From Globisporangium splendens (Eukaryota > Oomycota > Peronosporomycetes > Pythiales > Pythiaceae), in contig VFIW01000175.1 in NCBI GenBank assembly GCA_006386115.1, forward strand, positions 1 through 59,182: a stretch of DNA of 59,182 bases, given 5' to 3'. Positions 34,756 to 45,252 of the stretch are shown here, one piece after another (position 1 is the first letter of the stretch; every line of letters starts with the position of its first letter). The translations under genes were made by a program, and so were the position numbers. The notes beneath the pieces were generated by a model. That model saw only the letters and a program-made list of their open reading frames with translations. It ran no database searches and was not told the origin of the DNA.

Positions 34756-35115
34756 TTTTGTAAATTTGAATTGAGGCAACTTTATCAAGCGCCAGAATAT
34801 CTGTCCGGATAACCTCGCAATCACAAAGTTTTCGATGACAAATGAGTGTAGCTTTGCAAAACCATCTATCAATCCAATACTACTGCAAAGACTTGCGATA
34901 TCTATGATGCGTTTAGTCTGTACTTGCGCCAGGTTTTTCTCTGCAGCTTCATCTCTGCGAGATATAACACCAGAAACTTGTGAATCTGAAATAAACTTGG
35001 CCAAAAGCCGACCTAAAACAAATATCTGTCTAGACCTGAACCAAGATGAGAATCTGTTACAGGTCGAATTTAGGCCATTCCCATAATGGGTCACATCATT
35101 TTTCTGCACAGTCAT
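34756..35115 (-). other. open reading frame of unknown origin abutting the truncated transporter copy
   Basis: About 120 codons, open from an ATG at 35115 to the breakpoint at about 34,755, where it continues out of frame into copy 4. The peptide is of ordinary composition (ISRRDEAAEKNLAQVQTKR, IGLIDGFAKLHSFVIENFV). I do not recognise it. It may be a fragment of a gene or repeat brought next to the transporter by the rearrangement or misjoin. Confidence 0.3.
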
Positions 35116-35679
35116 GCGCAGAAAAGGATGGCGAGTGTAGGTCCATTTTCGTAAATTACCATGTTAATTGTTTTTTTACTTCCGAAAACATCCACCCTCA
35201 AGTGCAGACAAGCGAAACTGGGAACGAAATCCTTGGCGGCAGTCGCAACGATCGCAGTGTTTGGCAGACTTCATACAACAGCATTCGTCTACTTTCCGGC
35301 GTCAGTGATATGCCGTATACCAGTGGCCACCTCCCCTTTCAGTTATTTCGGCCAATGACGCAAGTCTGCTCAACAAACATTATCGCAAGCAACAAATCGA
35401 GATACGCCTTGCTTTGCTATCGCGGGTATGAAGTGCGCTCTGTTCACCAACGCTTCATCCGCTTTCACTACAAATTACAAACTTGGTGCACCAAAAGCGA
35501 TTTAATCTACCGCCTTCAACAAGCGAGCATCGGGCACTTGTTGACGATGGCCGTCAGGCAACATTTCCTGAACCGCACAAATACAAGAAATGTCAGGATG
35601 CATCAGACATCCGAGCATTCCCTCACACGGGGAAACTTGCTGATGGCGGTCTTGAAGAAGAGTTCATTCTTGCGGTATT

Positions 35680-35697
35680 GAATCTTAATCAAGATTC
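35680..35697 (+). promoter_or_regulatory. palindrome GAATCTTAATCAAGATTC upstream of copy 5
   Basis: The arms GAATCTT and AAGATTC are perfect complements around AATC, 859 bases before the end of the upstream region. About 40 bases later TTATTTTGGGC follows. The same arrangement is seen at 38676 and, inverted, at 44105. Function unknown. Confidence 0.35.
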
Positions 35698-36451
35698 ACT
35701 TTGCAGGGATGCGCATCGCGCAGAGACGGGTCACAAGTGTTATTTTGGGCTTTTCCACTTCGTGACTTGGTCAATGCGACGAAAATGCTTTTCCCAGCCA
35801 CGCAGGAAGCGCCGTGCAGCTACATGTTCACGAAATTGGCCAGGCATCTATCACAATAGATCCAGAGGTGGCATCATTTCGGATTTGAAGATTCTCAGGG
35901 TTGAAACTAAAACGACAAATTAAACAGAGCCTATCTTGCTTACTACCAGGTGGATTTGGCATCAGGAATTGACACAAGGTACTCGAAGTATTGCAGACAA
36001 CAGCACAAGCGCAATACAAAGCGCGGGATACGAAATCCTCAAGCAGCAAAAATGCGTTGATGAGACGGTATATGTGTGTTTCTCTCTCGCTGAGCAGAGC
36101 CACACGCAAAATGATATAAATGTGAACCTGCTCAGGAAACCAGGTGGAGCCTCAGTCTCAAATGAGATTCAAAGCCCCAGCCAAACGCATTGCATCAGAT
36201 CCCGTACTTTGCAAAGACAGATACTGTACAGCCTCACAGAGACGACAAATGTTCTTTTTATTTTGGGCGACTTTTGATGAGGTGGCTCAACACCTAACCT
36301 CGAGATCACAAAAGGTCATCTCAGTGGACAATCGCCAGCCGCCTGCCTCACACATCCCCCATTGCTCTCGCTCAGCAGCTCGCCAACCGATGCCTCCTCT
36401 CATCCCTGGATATCGATCTGCTCACGTTCCGTCGACACTCACACAAGTCGC

Positions 36452-36458
36452 TCATTCC
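36452..36458 (+). promoter_or_regulatory. initiator of transporter copy 5
   Basis: TCATTCC followed by CCAATTCTCC fits the oomycete initiator with a flanking element, 104 bases before the ATG. The spacing is identical for copies 6 and 7. Confidence 0.45.
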
Positions 36459-36555
36459 CCAATTCTCCGAGTCTCGCTCACTACCAGCACCTCAAGCTCC
36501 AACCAGCCAACAGCAAGCAGCACACTCGGTCGGTAGCTCCCAAGCCTCGCTCGCC

Positions 36556-37986
36556 ATGAACAAGTTTCTCGTCCGAGGTCTCGGATTCTTCAACGATGCC
36601 TACGACCTCTTCGTCATGAACGTCGTCAACGTCGTGCTCACGGAGCAGTACGGCAAGCACGTGTACACGTCGCACATGAAGTCGGCGGTGTCGGCGGCTG
36701 CGATCATCGGTGCCGTCATCGGTCAGCTGCTCTTCGGCTTCCTGGGCGACGTCTTCGGCCGCAAGGTCAACATGATCATCACGTGCTGCCTGCTGATCTT
36801 CGGTGGCATCCTGTGTACCGTTGCGTACGCTGGTGACGCGACCAACACGTTGTGGTTCTTGGTCATCGCTCGTGGTGTCCTCGGCGTGGGTATCGGTGGT
36901 GAGTACCCACTGGCGGCGACGACGACGGCGGAAGACTCGGCGACGCCAGCGGAGCGTAACAAGCGTGTGGCGCTGACGTTCTCGCTCCAAGGTGTGGGTT
37001 CGCTCACGGCGTCGATCCTCGGCAACCTGCTCGTACAGGCGCTCGCGGACGGTCCAAAGGGCACGAACAGCAAGGAGCGTCTCGAGATCGTGTGGCGTCT
37101 GCTCTTCGGTCTCGGCGTGGTCCCAGCGTGCGTCGTGTGCTACTACCGCTTCACGGCGGAGGAGACCGAGGCGTACAAGGCCGTGCAGGAGCGTGGTCAG
37201 GCGACGGTCGTCAAGCCAGCTCAGAAGCGCGCTCAGTTCCTGTTCATCCTCAAGAACTACGGTCTCGGTCTCCTCGGTACGGCCGGCACGTGGTTCTTGT
37301 TCGACATTGTGTTCTACGCGCAGAACTTGTTCTCGGCCAGTATCTTGTCGGTGGTGGGGGTGAAGAACGCGTCGTTGCAGCAGGTGACGACGCAGAACGC
37401 GTTCGTGGCGTTGATGGCGTTGCCAGGCTACTACGTGGCGATCTACTTCATCAACCGTCTCGGCCGCAAGGTGATCCAGCTGCAGGGTTTCACGGTCATG
37501 ACCATCATCTTCCTCATGTTGGCGATCTTCTGGGACGACCTCAAGAAGCACTCGGTGCCGTTCATCATCTTGTACGGTCTGGCGCTGTTCTTCTCGAACT
37601 TTGGCCCGAACACGTCGACCTTTGTGATGCCGACGGAGATGTTCCCGACGCCGATCCGCAGTACGTGCCACGGTTTCTCTGCGGCGTGCGGGAAGGCCGG
37701 TGCCGCCATCGGTTCGTTCGGCTTCTCGATCTGGGTGGACACGAGCTTCGGTTACGACGGCGCTTTCTACACGTTCGCTATCATCTCGTTCATCTCGATC
37801 CCGTTGACGTGGTTCTGCACGTGGAACGACGACCGCGCGTCCGAAGAGATCGACGCCGAGTTCTACGAGAAGCTCAACGGCGCCGACGAGTTCACTCGCG
37901 AGTCGTTCGCGTCGGTGTCCAAGCCAACCGATCTTGAGAAGAACACCCAGGGCGTTTACAAGAGTGCTGAGTCCCCTCAGTTGTAA
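36556..37986 (+). CDS. PHT1-like phosphate:H+ symporter, copy 5
   Basis: 476 residues; twelve predicted helices of the major facilitator superfamily, taking up inorganic phosphate with protons at the plasma membrane. Residues matching the phosphate and proton path of the family are all present: D14 and D17 in helix 1 (FFNDAYDLF), E116-Y117 in helix 4 (GGEYPL), Q145 in helix 5, W246, D250 and Y254 in helix 7 (TWFLFDIVFY), and N352 in helix 10 (GPNTSTF). The helix 4 acid is Glu where plants and fungi have Asp. The cytoplasmic loop (VQERGQATVVKPAQKRAQ) defines the subgroup of copies 4-7. The tail ends VYKSAESPQL, the part that differs most from copy 6. Codons strongly favour C or G at third positions, which opens a long but meaningless antisense frame. 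Confidence 0.94.
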   Translation: MNKFLVRGLGFFNDAYDLFVMNVVNVVLTEQYGKHVYTSHMKSAVSAAAIIGAVIGQLLFGFLGDVFGRKVNMIITCCLLIFGGILCTVAYAGDATNTLWFLVIARGVLGVGIGGEYPLAATTTAEDSATPAERNKRVALTFSLQGVGSLTASILGNLLVQALADGPKGTNSKERLEIVWRLLFGLGVVPACVVCYYRFTAEETEAYKAVQERGQATVVKPAQKRAQFLFILKNYGLGLLGTAGTWFLFDIVFYAQNLFSASILSVVGVKNASLQQVTTQNAFVALMALPGYYVAIYFINRLGRKVIQLQGFTVMTIIFLMLAIFWDDLKKHSVPFIILYGLALFFSNFGPNTSTFVMPTEMFPTPIRSTCHGFSAACGKAGAAIGSFGFSIWVDTSFGYDGAFYTFAIISFISIPLTWFCTWNDDRASEEIDAEFYEKLNGADEFTRESFASVSKPTDLEKNTQGVYKSAESPQL

Positions 37987-38675
37987 ATGGTGGTGTTTAT
38001 CAAAGCGTACGGAACCATGCTTATTTTTTGCGAAGTAGAAGTGCTTCCAGTGACGACGTACTGCCATGATCTGAATTGAGCGCACATGCAAAATCCAATA
38101 GTTTGCAAGGCTGCTGCTATTTTCACAACTATTACGACGGTGAGTGCAGGTGAAATGAAGTAAATCACCGTACAACTTTTTTACTTTTAATACCACTCAC
38201 TCTCTGGCTCATAGTTTGCTTATAATAAGAGTTCACTGCCTGCTGGATAAGTTCCTGGCTCTTTTTCAATGCTTGTCGGGCAAGTTGCACAACGATCGTC
38301 TTCTTTAAGCTTTATACCTGTGGAGAAAAATGGCATTCTTTTGGCACATTGTTTGTGGCTCCAGCAATCGTTGTGCCGTCGCTTTCGTTGCAAAAAGGGT
38401 GAGACTGCAGTCAGCTCTGTGGTTCGCCTCGCCCCGTTGATAAACTCGACGTGTCCACTCTGAATGGTCGTCCAGCAATCCTCCACAAGGTTAGAGGATG
38501 CTTTCCGAGACGAAAAAAATGCCACCTACCGCCATCAACAAGGACGCATGGGTTGGCGACATTCTGAACTGTATGGACACTTTTCTGGAGACCGTCGTGC
38601 GGGTCAGGCATCCGAGTATTCCCTCGCAAGGAGAATCCTTGCGGTCTTGAAGTAGATTTGATTCGTGCGGTATTT

Positions 38676-38693
38676 GAATCTTAATCAAGATTC
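38676..38693 (+). promoter_or_regulatory. palindrome GAATCTTAATCAAGATTC upstream of copy 6
   Basis: Identical to the 18-base palindrome upstream of copy 5, 912 bases before the ATG at 39588, and followed by a GGGGGATGCGC and TTGTTTTGGGC block. Confidence 0.35.
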
Positions 38694-39483
38694 AATTTGG
38701 GGGATGCGCAGCACGCAGAGACGGGCCACGAGTGTTGTTTTGGGCTTTTCTGCTGCAGGACTTGGCGAACATGACAAAATGCACTGGTCAGTCCACGCAG
38801 GAAGCGACTTCGACGTTCACTCTTCACTTCTATTATAACAGATCCGGCTAGAGACGGCAGGTGGTGTGCATGTCTTTTGGATTTGCAGATTCCGAAATCT
38901 TGAAACTAAAGCCACAAATTAAAACTCGTAAACGGAGCAGCTGTCCAAACTCACCTCTGTTGCTTCCCACAACGAAGTACCGCAATATTTGGTGTCAAGA
39001 ATTGACACAAGTCACGCAATGTACTGTAGATGACAGGATGAACGAAGAAAGAGAGGGTTCCGAGACTTGGGGCTTCCTCGTGCTGCGTCCCTGCTGCATA
39101 GGTGCGTTGAAAAAATGACACAGCAGGGACGCATCTATCTCTCTGAGCACGGCCACACGCTGTACGATAAAACATGAACGTGCTCAGCAAATCAGGCTAA
39201 CTTCAGTCTCCAATGAGATTCAAAGGCTCATGAAAAAAAGCTCAAGCGCCTTCGCAACATTTGCTACAACCACCATATCGGGCAATACCACACTTCAGTT
39301 CTTTTTATTTTGGGCAACTTTTATGATGCAGCTCAACACCTAACCGCGCTGTCACCAAACTCGGACTGTCGTCCGCCTGCCTCACGGGATCCCTTCTGCC
39401 CTCGCTCAGCAGCTGGTGTCGCCTCCCTCTCACTTCTGGGTCTGCGTGTCCAGGGGAACTCCGTCGACACTCACACAAGTCGC

Positions 39484-39490
39484 TCATTCC
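39484..39490 (+). promoter_or_regulatory. initiator of transporter copy 6
   Basis: TCATTCC, 104 bases before the ATG, within the 5' flank shared by copies 5-7. Confidence 0.45.
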
Positions 39491-39587
39491 CCAATTCTCC
39501 GAGTCTCGCTCACTACCAGCACCTCAAGCTCCAACCAGCCAACAGCAAGCAGCACACTCGGTCGGTAGCTCCCAAGCCTCGCTCGCC

Positions 39588-41009
39588 ATGAACAAGTTTC
39601 TCGTCCGAGGTCTCGGATTCTTCAACGATGCCTACGACCTCTTCGTCATGAACGTCGTCAACGTCGTGCTCACGGAGCAGTACGGCAAGCACGTGTACAC
39701 GTCGCACATGAAGTCGGCGGTGTCGGCGGCTGCGATCATCGGTGCCGTCATCGGTCAGCTGCTCTTCGGCTTCCTGGGCGACGTCTTCGGCCGCAAGGTC
39801 AACATGATCATCACGTGCTGCCTGCTGATCTTCGGTGGCATCCTGTGTACCGTTGCGTACGCTGGTGACGCGACCAACACGTTGTGGTTCTTGGTCATCG
39901 CGCGTGGTGTCCTCGGCGTGGGTATCGGTGGTGAGTACCCACTGGCGGCGACGACGACGGCGGAAGACTCGACGACACCAGCGGAGCGTAACAAGCGTGT
40001 GGCGCTGACGTTCTCGCTCCAAGGTGTGGGTTCGCTCACGGCGTCGATCCTCGGCAACCTGCTCGTGCAGGCGCTCGCGGACGGTCCAAAGGGCACGAAC
40101 AGCAAGGAGCGTCTCGAGATCGTGTGGCGTCTGCTCTTCGGTCTCGGCGTGGTCCCAGCGTGCGTCGTGTGCTACTACCGCTTCACGGCGGAGGAGACCG
40201 AGGCGTACAAGGCCGTGCAGGAGCGTGGTCAGGCGACGGTCGTCAAGCCAGCTCAGAAGCGCGCTCAGTTCCTGTTCATCCTCAAGAACTACGGTCTCGG
40301 TCTCCTCGGTACGGCCGGCACGTGGTTCTTGTTCGACATTGTGTTCTACGCGCAGAACTTGTTCTCGGCCAGTATCTTGTCGGTGGTGGGGGTGAAGAAC
40401 GCGTCGTTGCAGCAGGTGACGACGCAGAACGCGTTCGTGGCGTTGATGGCGTTGCCAGGTTACTACGTGGCGATCTACTTCATCAACCGTCTCGGCCGCA
40501 AGGTGATCCAGCTGCAGGGTTTCACGGTCATGACCATCATCTTCCTCATGCTGGCGATCTTCTGGGACGACCTCAAGAAGCACTCGGTGCCGTTCATCAT
40601 CTTGTACGGTCTGGCGCTGTTCTTCTCGAACTTTGGGCCGAACACGTCGACCTTTGTGATGCCGACGGAGATGTTCCCGACGCCGATCCGCAGTACGTGC
40701 CACGGTTTCTCTGCGGCGTGCGGGAAGGCCGGTGCCGCCATCGGTTCGTTCGGCTTCTCGATCTGGGTGGACACGAGCTTCGGTTACGACGGCGCTTTCT
40801 ACACGTTCGCTATCATCTCGTTCATCTCGATCCCGTTGACGTGGTTCTGCACGTGGAACGACGACCGCGCGTCCGAAGAGATCGACGCCGAGTTCTACGA
40901 GAAGCTCAACGGCGCCGACGAGTTCACTCGCGAGTCGTTCGCGTCGGTGTCCAAGCCAGCCGACCTCGAGACTGCTGGTGTGTACAAGCAAACGACCACT
41001 CCAAAGTAA
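39588..41009 (+). CDS. PHT1-like phosphate:H+ symporter, copy 6
   Basis: 473 residues. It differs from copy 5 by a few substitutions (for example STTPAER for SATPAER) and by the last dozen residues, which here read LETAGVYKQTTTPK, as in copy 7 and similar to copy 8. All residues of the phosphate site are kept. It is the right-hand member of the tandem pair and the left arm of the inverted duplication, facing copy 7 tail to tail. A shared AACAACATTGTATGTGCG sequence follows the stop codon in both arms and may belong to the 3' end signals. Confidence 0.94.
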   Translation: MNKFLVRGLGFFNDAYDLFVMNVVNVVLTEQYGKHVYTSHMKSAVSAAAIIGAVIGQLLFGFLGDVFGRKVNMIITCCLLIFGGILCTVAYAGDATNTLWFLVIARGVLGVGIGGEYPLAATTTAEDSTTPAERNKRVALTFSLQGVGSLTASILGNLLVQALADGPKGTNSKERLEIVWRLLFGLGVVPACVVCYYRFTAEETEAYKAVQERGQATVVKPAQKRAQFLFILKNYGLGLLGTAGTWFLFDIVFYAQNLFSASILSVVGVKNASLQQVTTQNAFVALMALPGYYVAIYFINRLGRKVIQLQGFTVMTIIFLMLAIFWDDLKKHSVPFIILYGLALFFSNFGPNTSTFVMPTEMFPTPIRSTCHGFSAACGKAGAAIGSFGFSIWVDTSFGYDGAFYTFAIISFISIPLTWFCTWNDDRASEEIDAEFYEKLNGADEFTRESFASVSKPADLETAGVYKQTTTPK

Positions 41010-41918
41010 GGAAGAGTGATACTAGAACAACATTGTATGTGCGATGCTTATCTTTTTTTATTGTTGGACAAATAAATCGTTATTGGTCGAGAAATTTCTG
41101 GTGTCAGCACATGTCCAAGTGGACTCATTGTGTAAAATTGAATGAGCGCGCGCTTTGCCAGACCTCAAGACGCTGAGCTGTTTCATATGTCGATACGGTG
41201 GCTTGGACATTATCTTAAACAAGCTGTCAGAGACCCTCTAAGCACTATCCCATCGAAAACAAACCGATTGCTGCTTTACCGAGTAGGGGAAAGCATCCTA
41301 AATTCAAAGTGAAGTTTGCTGGCACTGCGCTAAACTCAACCAACAAAGTCTGCTCATTCAAACTCCCAGCAGAGGTACAAAGCAGCGTACGTCGGTGTTT
41401 GTCGATGTTTGAGGTGACACTAATAAATACAAGGTCGGGTCGTATTCGATGAAATGCATGAATCCGGGGTTGTGCAAACATTTTGAAGGGCATCGCCGTA
41501 ATTGGCGATATCAGATTCTGGTATCACACTACTGTATAGTGAACTCTGCACAAAGGAGATTTCACAGTTGCGAATATTCTGCCTGTCAGCTTTCGTGTCT
41601 CCTCCTCCACTGCAAACGAACAGACACCACTGACTAGAACGAGACTGGAACCAATTCGGACAGGACTCTAGCTATGAAGCAATACAACAGCAGCCAAGAT
41701 TACCAGAAACTGGCACAGCATCTGATACCTCCGGTTCGCTACTCTCACTAGGGACATGTTGGCAAAGCCTCAAGACTGTGTCACTGTCTATAGTCTTACA
41801 AGATAGGCGAGCCTGTCATTGAGTTCACAGATACTTCTTCACAAATAACGATTAATTTGTCCAACAATAAAAAAAGATAAGCATCGCACATACAATGTTG
41901 TTCTAGTATCACTCTTCC
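41010..41918. other. region between the convergent copies 6 and 7
   Basis: The ends are the inverted-repeat 3' flanks; 41,084-41,842 is the unique spacer. No gene or motif was found in the spacer on either strand. Confidence 0.6.
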
Positions 41919-43340
41919 TTACTTTGGAGTGGTCGTTTGCTTGTACACACCAGCAGTCTCGAGGTCGGCTGGCTTGGACACCGACGCGAACGACTCGCGA
42001 GTGAACTCGTCGGCGCCGTTGAGCTTCTCGTAGAACTCGGCGTCGATCTCTTCGGACGCGCGGTCGTCGTTCCACGTGCAGAACCACGTCAACGGGATCG
42101 AGATGAACGAGATGATAGCGAACGTGTAGAAAGCGCCGTCGTAACCGAAGCTCGTGTCCACCCAGATCGAGAAGCCGAACGAACCGATGGCGGCACCGGC
42201 CTTCCCGCACGCCGCAGAGAAACCGTGGCACGTACTGCGGATCGGCGTCGGGAACATCTCCGTCGGCATCACAAAGGTCGACGTGTTCGGCCCAAAGTTC
42301 GAGAAGAACAGCGCCAGACCGTACAAGATGATGAACGGCACCGAGTGCTTCTTGAGGTCGTCCCAGAAGATCGCCAGCATGAGGAAGATGATGGTCATGA
42401 CCGTGAAACCCTGCAGCTGGATCACCTTGCGGCCGAGACGGTTGATGAAGTAGATCGCCACGTAGTAACCTGGCAACGCCATCAACGCCACGAACGCGTT
42501 CTGCGTCGTCACCTGCTGCAACGACGCGTTCTTCACGCCCACCACCGACAAGATACTGGCCGAGAACAAGTTCTGTGCGTAGAACACAATGTCGAACAAG
42601 AACCACGTGCCGGCCGTACCGATGAGACCCACGCCGTAGTTCTTGAGGATGAACAGGAACTGAGCGCGCTTCTGAGCTGGCTTGACGACCGTCGCCTGAC
42701 CACGCTCCTGCACGGCCTTGTACGCCTCGGTCTCCTCTGCCGTGAAGCGGTAGTAGCACACGACGCACGCTGGGATCACGCCGAGACCGAAGAGCAGACG
42801 CCACACGATCTCGAGACGCTCCTTGCTGTTCGTGCCCTTTGGACCGTCCGCGAGCGCCTGCACGAGCAGGTTGCCGAGGATCGACGCCGTGAGCGAACCC
42901 ACACCTTGGAGCGAGAACGTCAGCGCCACACGCTTGTTACGCTCCGCTGGTGTCGTCGAGTCTTCCGCCGTCGTCGTCGCCGCCAGTGGGTACTCACCAC
43001 CGATACCCACGCCGAGGACACCACGCGCGATGACCAAGAACCACAACGTGTTGGTCGCGTCACCAGCGTACGCAACGGTACACAGGATGCCACCGAAGAT
43101 CAGCAGGCAGCACGTGATGATCATGTTGACCTTGCGGCCGAAGACGTCGCCCAGGAAGCCGAAGAGCAGCTGACCGATGACGGCACCGATGATCGCAGCC
43201 GCCGACACCGCCGACTTCATGTGCGACGTGTACACGTGCTTGCCGTACTGCTCCGTGAGCACGACGTTGACGACGTTCATGACGAAGAGGTCGTAGGCAT
43301 CGTTGAAGAATCCGAGACCTCGGACGAGAAACTTGTTCAT
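41919..43340 (-). CDS. PHT1-like phosphate:H+ symporter, copy 7
   Basis: 473 residues, inverted twin of copy 6. The only clear protein differences are GLGVIPAC for GLGVVPAC and KNYGVGLIGTAG for KNYGLGLLGTAG. The second difference lies in a stretch (about 42,461-42,680) identical in DNA to copy 2, so it looks like a conversion tract. All family substrate residues are present. The 5' flank with initiator matches that of copies 5 and 6. Confidence 0.94.
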   Translation of the reverse strand: MNKFLVRGLGFFNDAYDLFVMNVVNVVLTEQYGKHVYTSHMKSAVSAAAIIGAVIGQLLFGFLGDVFGRKVNMIITCCLLIFGGILCTVAYAGDATNTLWFLVIARGVLGVGIGGEYPLAATTTAEDSTTPAERNKRVALTFSLQGVGSLTASILGNLLVQALADGPKGTNSKERLEIVWRLLFGLGVIPACVVCYYRFTAEETEAYKAVQERGQATVVKPAQKRAQFLFILKNYGVGLIGTAGTWFLFDIVFYAQNLFSASILSVVGVKNASLQQVTTQNAFVALMALPGYYVAIYFINRLGRKVIQLQGFTVMTIIFLMLAIFWDDLKKHSVPFIILYGLALFFSNFGPNTSTFVMPTEMFPTPIRSTCHGFSAACGKAGAAIGSFGFSIWVDTSFGYDGAFYTFAIISFISIPLTWFCTWNDDRASEEIDAEFYEKLNGADEFTRESFASVSKPADLETAGVYKQTTTPK

Positions 43341-43437
43341 GGCGAGCGAGGCTTGGGAGCTACCGACCGAGTGTGCTGCTTGCTGTTGGCTGGTTGGAGC
43401 TTGAGGTGCTGGTAGTGAGCGAGACTCGGAGAATTGG

Positions 43438-43444
43438 GGAATGA
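43438..43444 (-). promoter_or_regulatory. initiator of transporter copy 7
   Basis: TCATTCC on the minus strand at the same distance from the start codon as in copies 5 and 6. Confidence 0.45.
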
Positions 43445-44104
43445 GCGACTTGTGTGAGTGTCGACGGAGTTCCCCTGGACACGCAGACCCAGAAGTGAGA
43501 GGGAGGCGACACCAGCTGCTGAGCGAGGGCAGAAGGGATCCCGTGAGGCAGGCGGACGACAGTCCGAGTTTGGTGACAGCGCGGTTAGGTGTTGAGCTGC
43601 ATCATAAAAGTTGCCCAAAATAAAGAGAGCTAGATGTGTCGTCTTAGGGTTGTCGTTCGACTGCACGACTCTGTCAGTCTCTTCGAATGTCGTTTGATTT
43701 GAAAATGTACGAGCCATTTTGACGAGCCGCTGAATCTGCATCTGCATGGAGTCTACCTGATTTCCTGAGCGCGTTCACATTTGTGGCTCTGCTCAGAGGA
43801 CAAGGGAGACGCACGCCTTTCACTGTTCGTTCATACTGTTATCTCAATGCGTGTTTTTAAAAGATAACACCAATTACAAGCGTGCCACACTGGCCATTTA
43901 CTCCTGCTTCGTTTGGGGACTTTGTTTCGAATCGTTTTCCGATCCGAGGAGGTCATCGCTGCCATCAGCTCTGGTTGTCGCAATCCACACAGCGCTTCCT
44001 GCTGTGAGTGCGTTTGGCGCTTTGCCCATGTGCAGATGTGAGAGCCCAAAATAACAGCCATGACCCGTCTTTGAACAGAGCGCATCCCCCAAAATTGAAT
44101 CTAA

Positions 44105-44122
44105 TGAATCTCGATTAAGATT
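44105..44122 (-). promoter_or_regulatory. palindrome upstream of copy 7
   Basis: On the minus strand it reads GAATCTTAATCGAGATTC, one base different from the palindromes at 35680 and 38676. It has the same orientation and the same following GGGGGATGCGC and TTATTTTGGGC blocks, about 765 bases before the ATG. Confidence 0.35.
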
Positions 44123-45252
44123 CGATCATGCCTCGAACAAATCTTCTTCTGCCCGCCATGAAGGAGTGGCACTATTGTGTGTGTGGCAAATGCCAGAGGG
44201 AAACGGTACTCTCGCGTCTCTGATCGACGAAAATCGAAAGCGCTGTCAATGGCCTTTTCGCCGCAATTTGCAACGCTGAGGTGGCTGACCTCTATATTAG
44301 ACGATCACAGCGATATACATCTGCGAGTTTGAATTAGCGGTGGTGACGCTGCGATGCTTCTGCAGAGACCAGACACTCGCGCTGTAATAGTTGAAGCTTC
44401 TGTCTCAGGTTTCTCTCGTTTCAAAACGAATCTAGCGCAAGGACGATCTCAACTGCCGATGCGACCAGAACAGCAAAGCAAGGCGATCACGCAAACTGTC
44501 GAAGGTCGTTCAAGATGAGCATCGAGCGCGAGTATTTAACTAGGGTGCCTCTGAGATGCAAAAGAATGTACGCAAACTCCGTCTCGCTGTGTTCCGGTAT
44601 ATTCCAGTACGGATTTTCGTTGCTGGTCCAAATAATACAAGGATGCATACGTCATTTGCGCGACCCGCTGGCGAAAAGAGTATGAGTGTGTCGTGTATTG
44701 TTTGCGTCACAGCCGAATTGCACCAAGCAGGATCGTGTGAACAACGAACGACGTGGAGGCGAAAAAACATAACCTCATTGTGAAAATTATCCAATTTGGC
44801 AAACACTCGCCGTTCAGATGAAAAGACCACACACAGCTCAATTAACTTACGGAAGAGTCCATAAATAAATGCAATTTCGGCGATTAGACCCAAATTTGAC
44901 CGCGCCAAAACGTATCCCGTTTCTTCAATGCCAAAGCATCAGCTGCTTCTAGCTGGCGTCCGACACACCGGTCTTTGTGCAAGGATATCAAACGGCTGCA
45001 ATTACATTCTCAATGTCCATTGGCATACACTGCACATTCTTCTAGTTTGCAACTAGGATAGAAAGTGATTAAACATGCTTCGTAGCTCTGCGTTTTCTCA
45101 AATTGCATAGACAATCACTAGCGTAGTCAGCCAAGCATTAGTTCACGAGAAGTTTTATTCCGAAACATACTTTACTTTGTCAAGAAAGATTACATGCACG
45201 TGTTGTTGTGCCACCTGTCACTCTCCTAGGCTCTGCTACGCACTATGGCTCC

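Larger units (their letters stand above)
34756..36555. other. intergenic region left of copy 5
   Basis: Contains the unknown frame at 34,756-35,115, then about 450 bases without motif. From about 35,590 the DNA is a diverged duplicate of the region upstream of copy 6, including the GAATCTT palindrome and the TTATTTTGGGC sequences. No independent gene is supported; the 211-codon plus-strand frame at 35,046-35,681 crosses into the duplicate and is taken as chance. Confidence 0.5.
37987..39587. other. intergenic region between copies 5 and 6
   Basis: The first 600 bases have no recognisable feature. From about 38,585 it is the duplicated upstream region of copy 6. No gene is supported. Confidence 0.5.
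35590..41009 (+). repeat. tandem segmental duplication carrying transporter copies 5 and 6
   Basis: Unit 1 runs from about 35,590 to 37,986 and unit 2 from about 38,585 to 41,009; the two ATGs are 3,032 bases apart. The coding regions and the last 140 bases before the ATG are nearly identical. The distal 5' parts are clearly homologous but carry many substitutions and indels, so coding regions have been homogenised or constrained more than flanks. Confidence 0.75.
39304..43624. repeat. large inverted duplication carrying copies 6 and 7
   Basis: The arms are about 39,304-41,083 (plus) and 41,843-43,624 (inverted), each with some 280 bases of 5' flank, the whole transporter gene and about 75 bases of 3' flank. 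They surround a unique spacer of about 760 bases. The arms differ at only a few positions, most of them in the 42,537-42,780 interval. Both ends of the homology are sharp. Confidence 0.85.
43341..45252. other. intergenic region between copies 7 and 8
   Basis: Left part: the 5' flank of copy 7, continuing to the palindrome at 44105. Right part (44,130-45,200): no gene seen; short frames on both strands near 44,540-44,908 lack motifs. It contains the 3' flank of copy 8. Confidence 0.5.
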
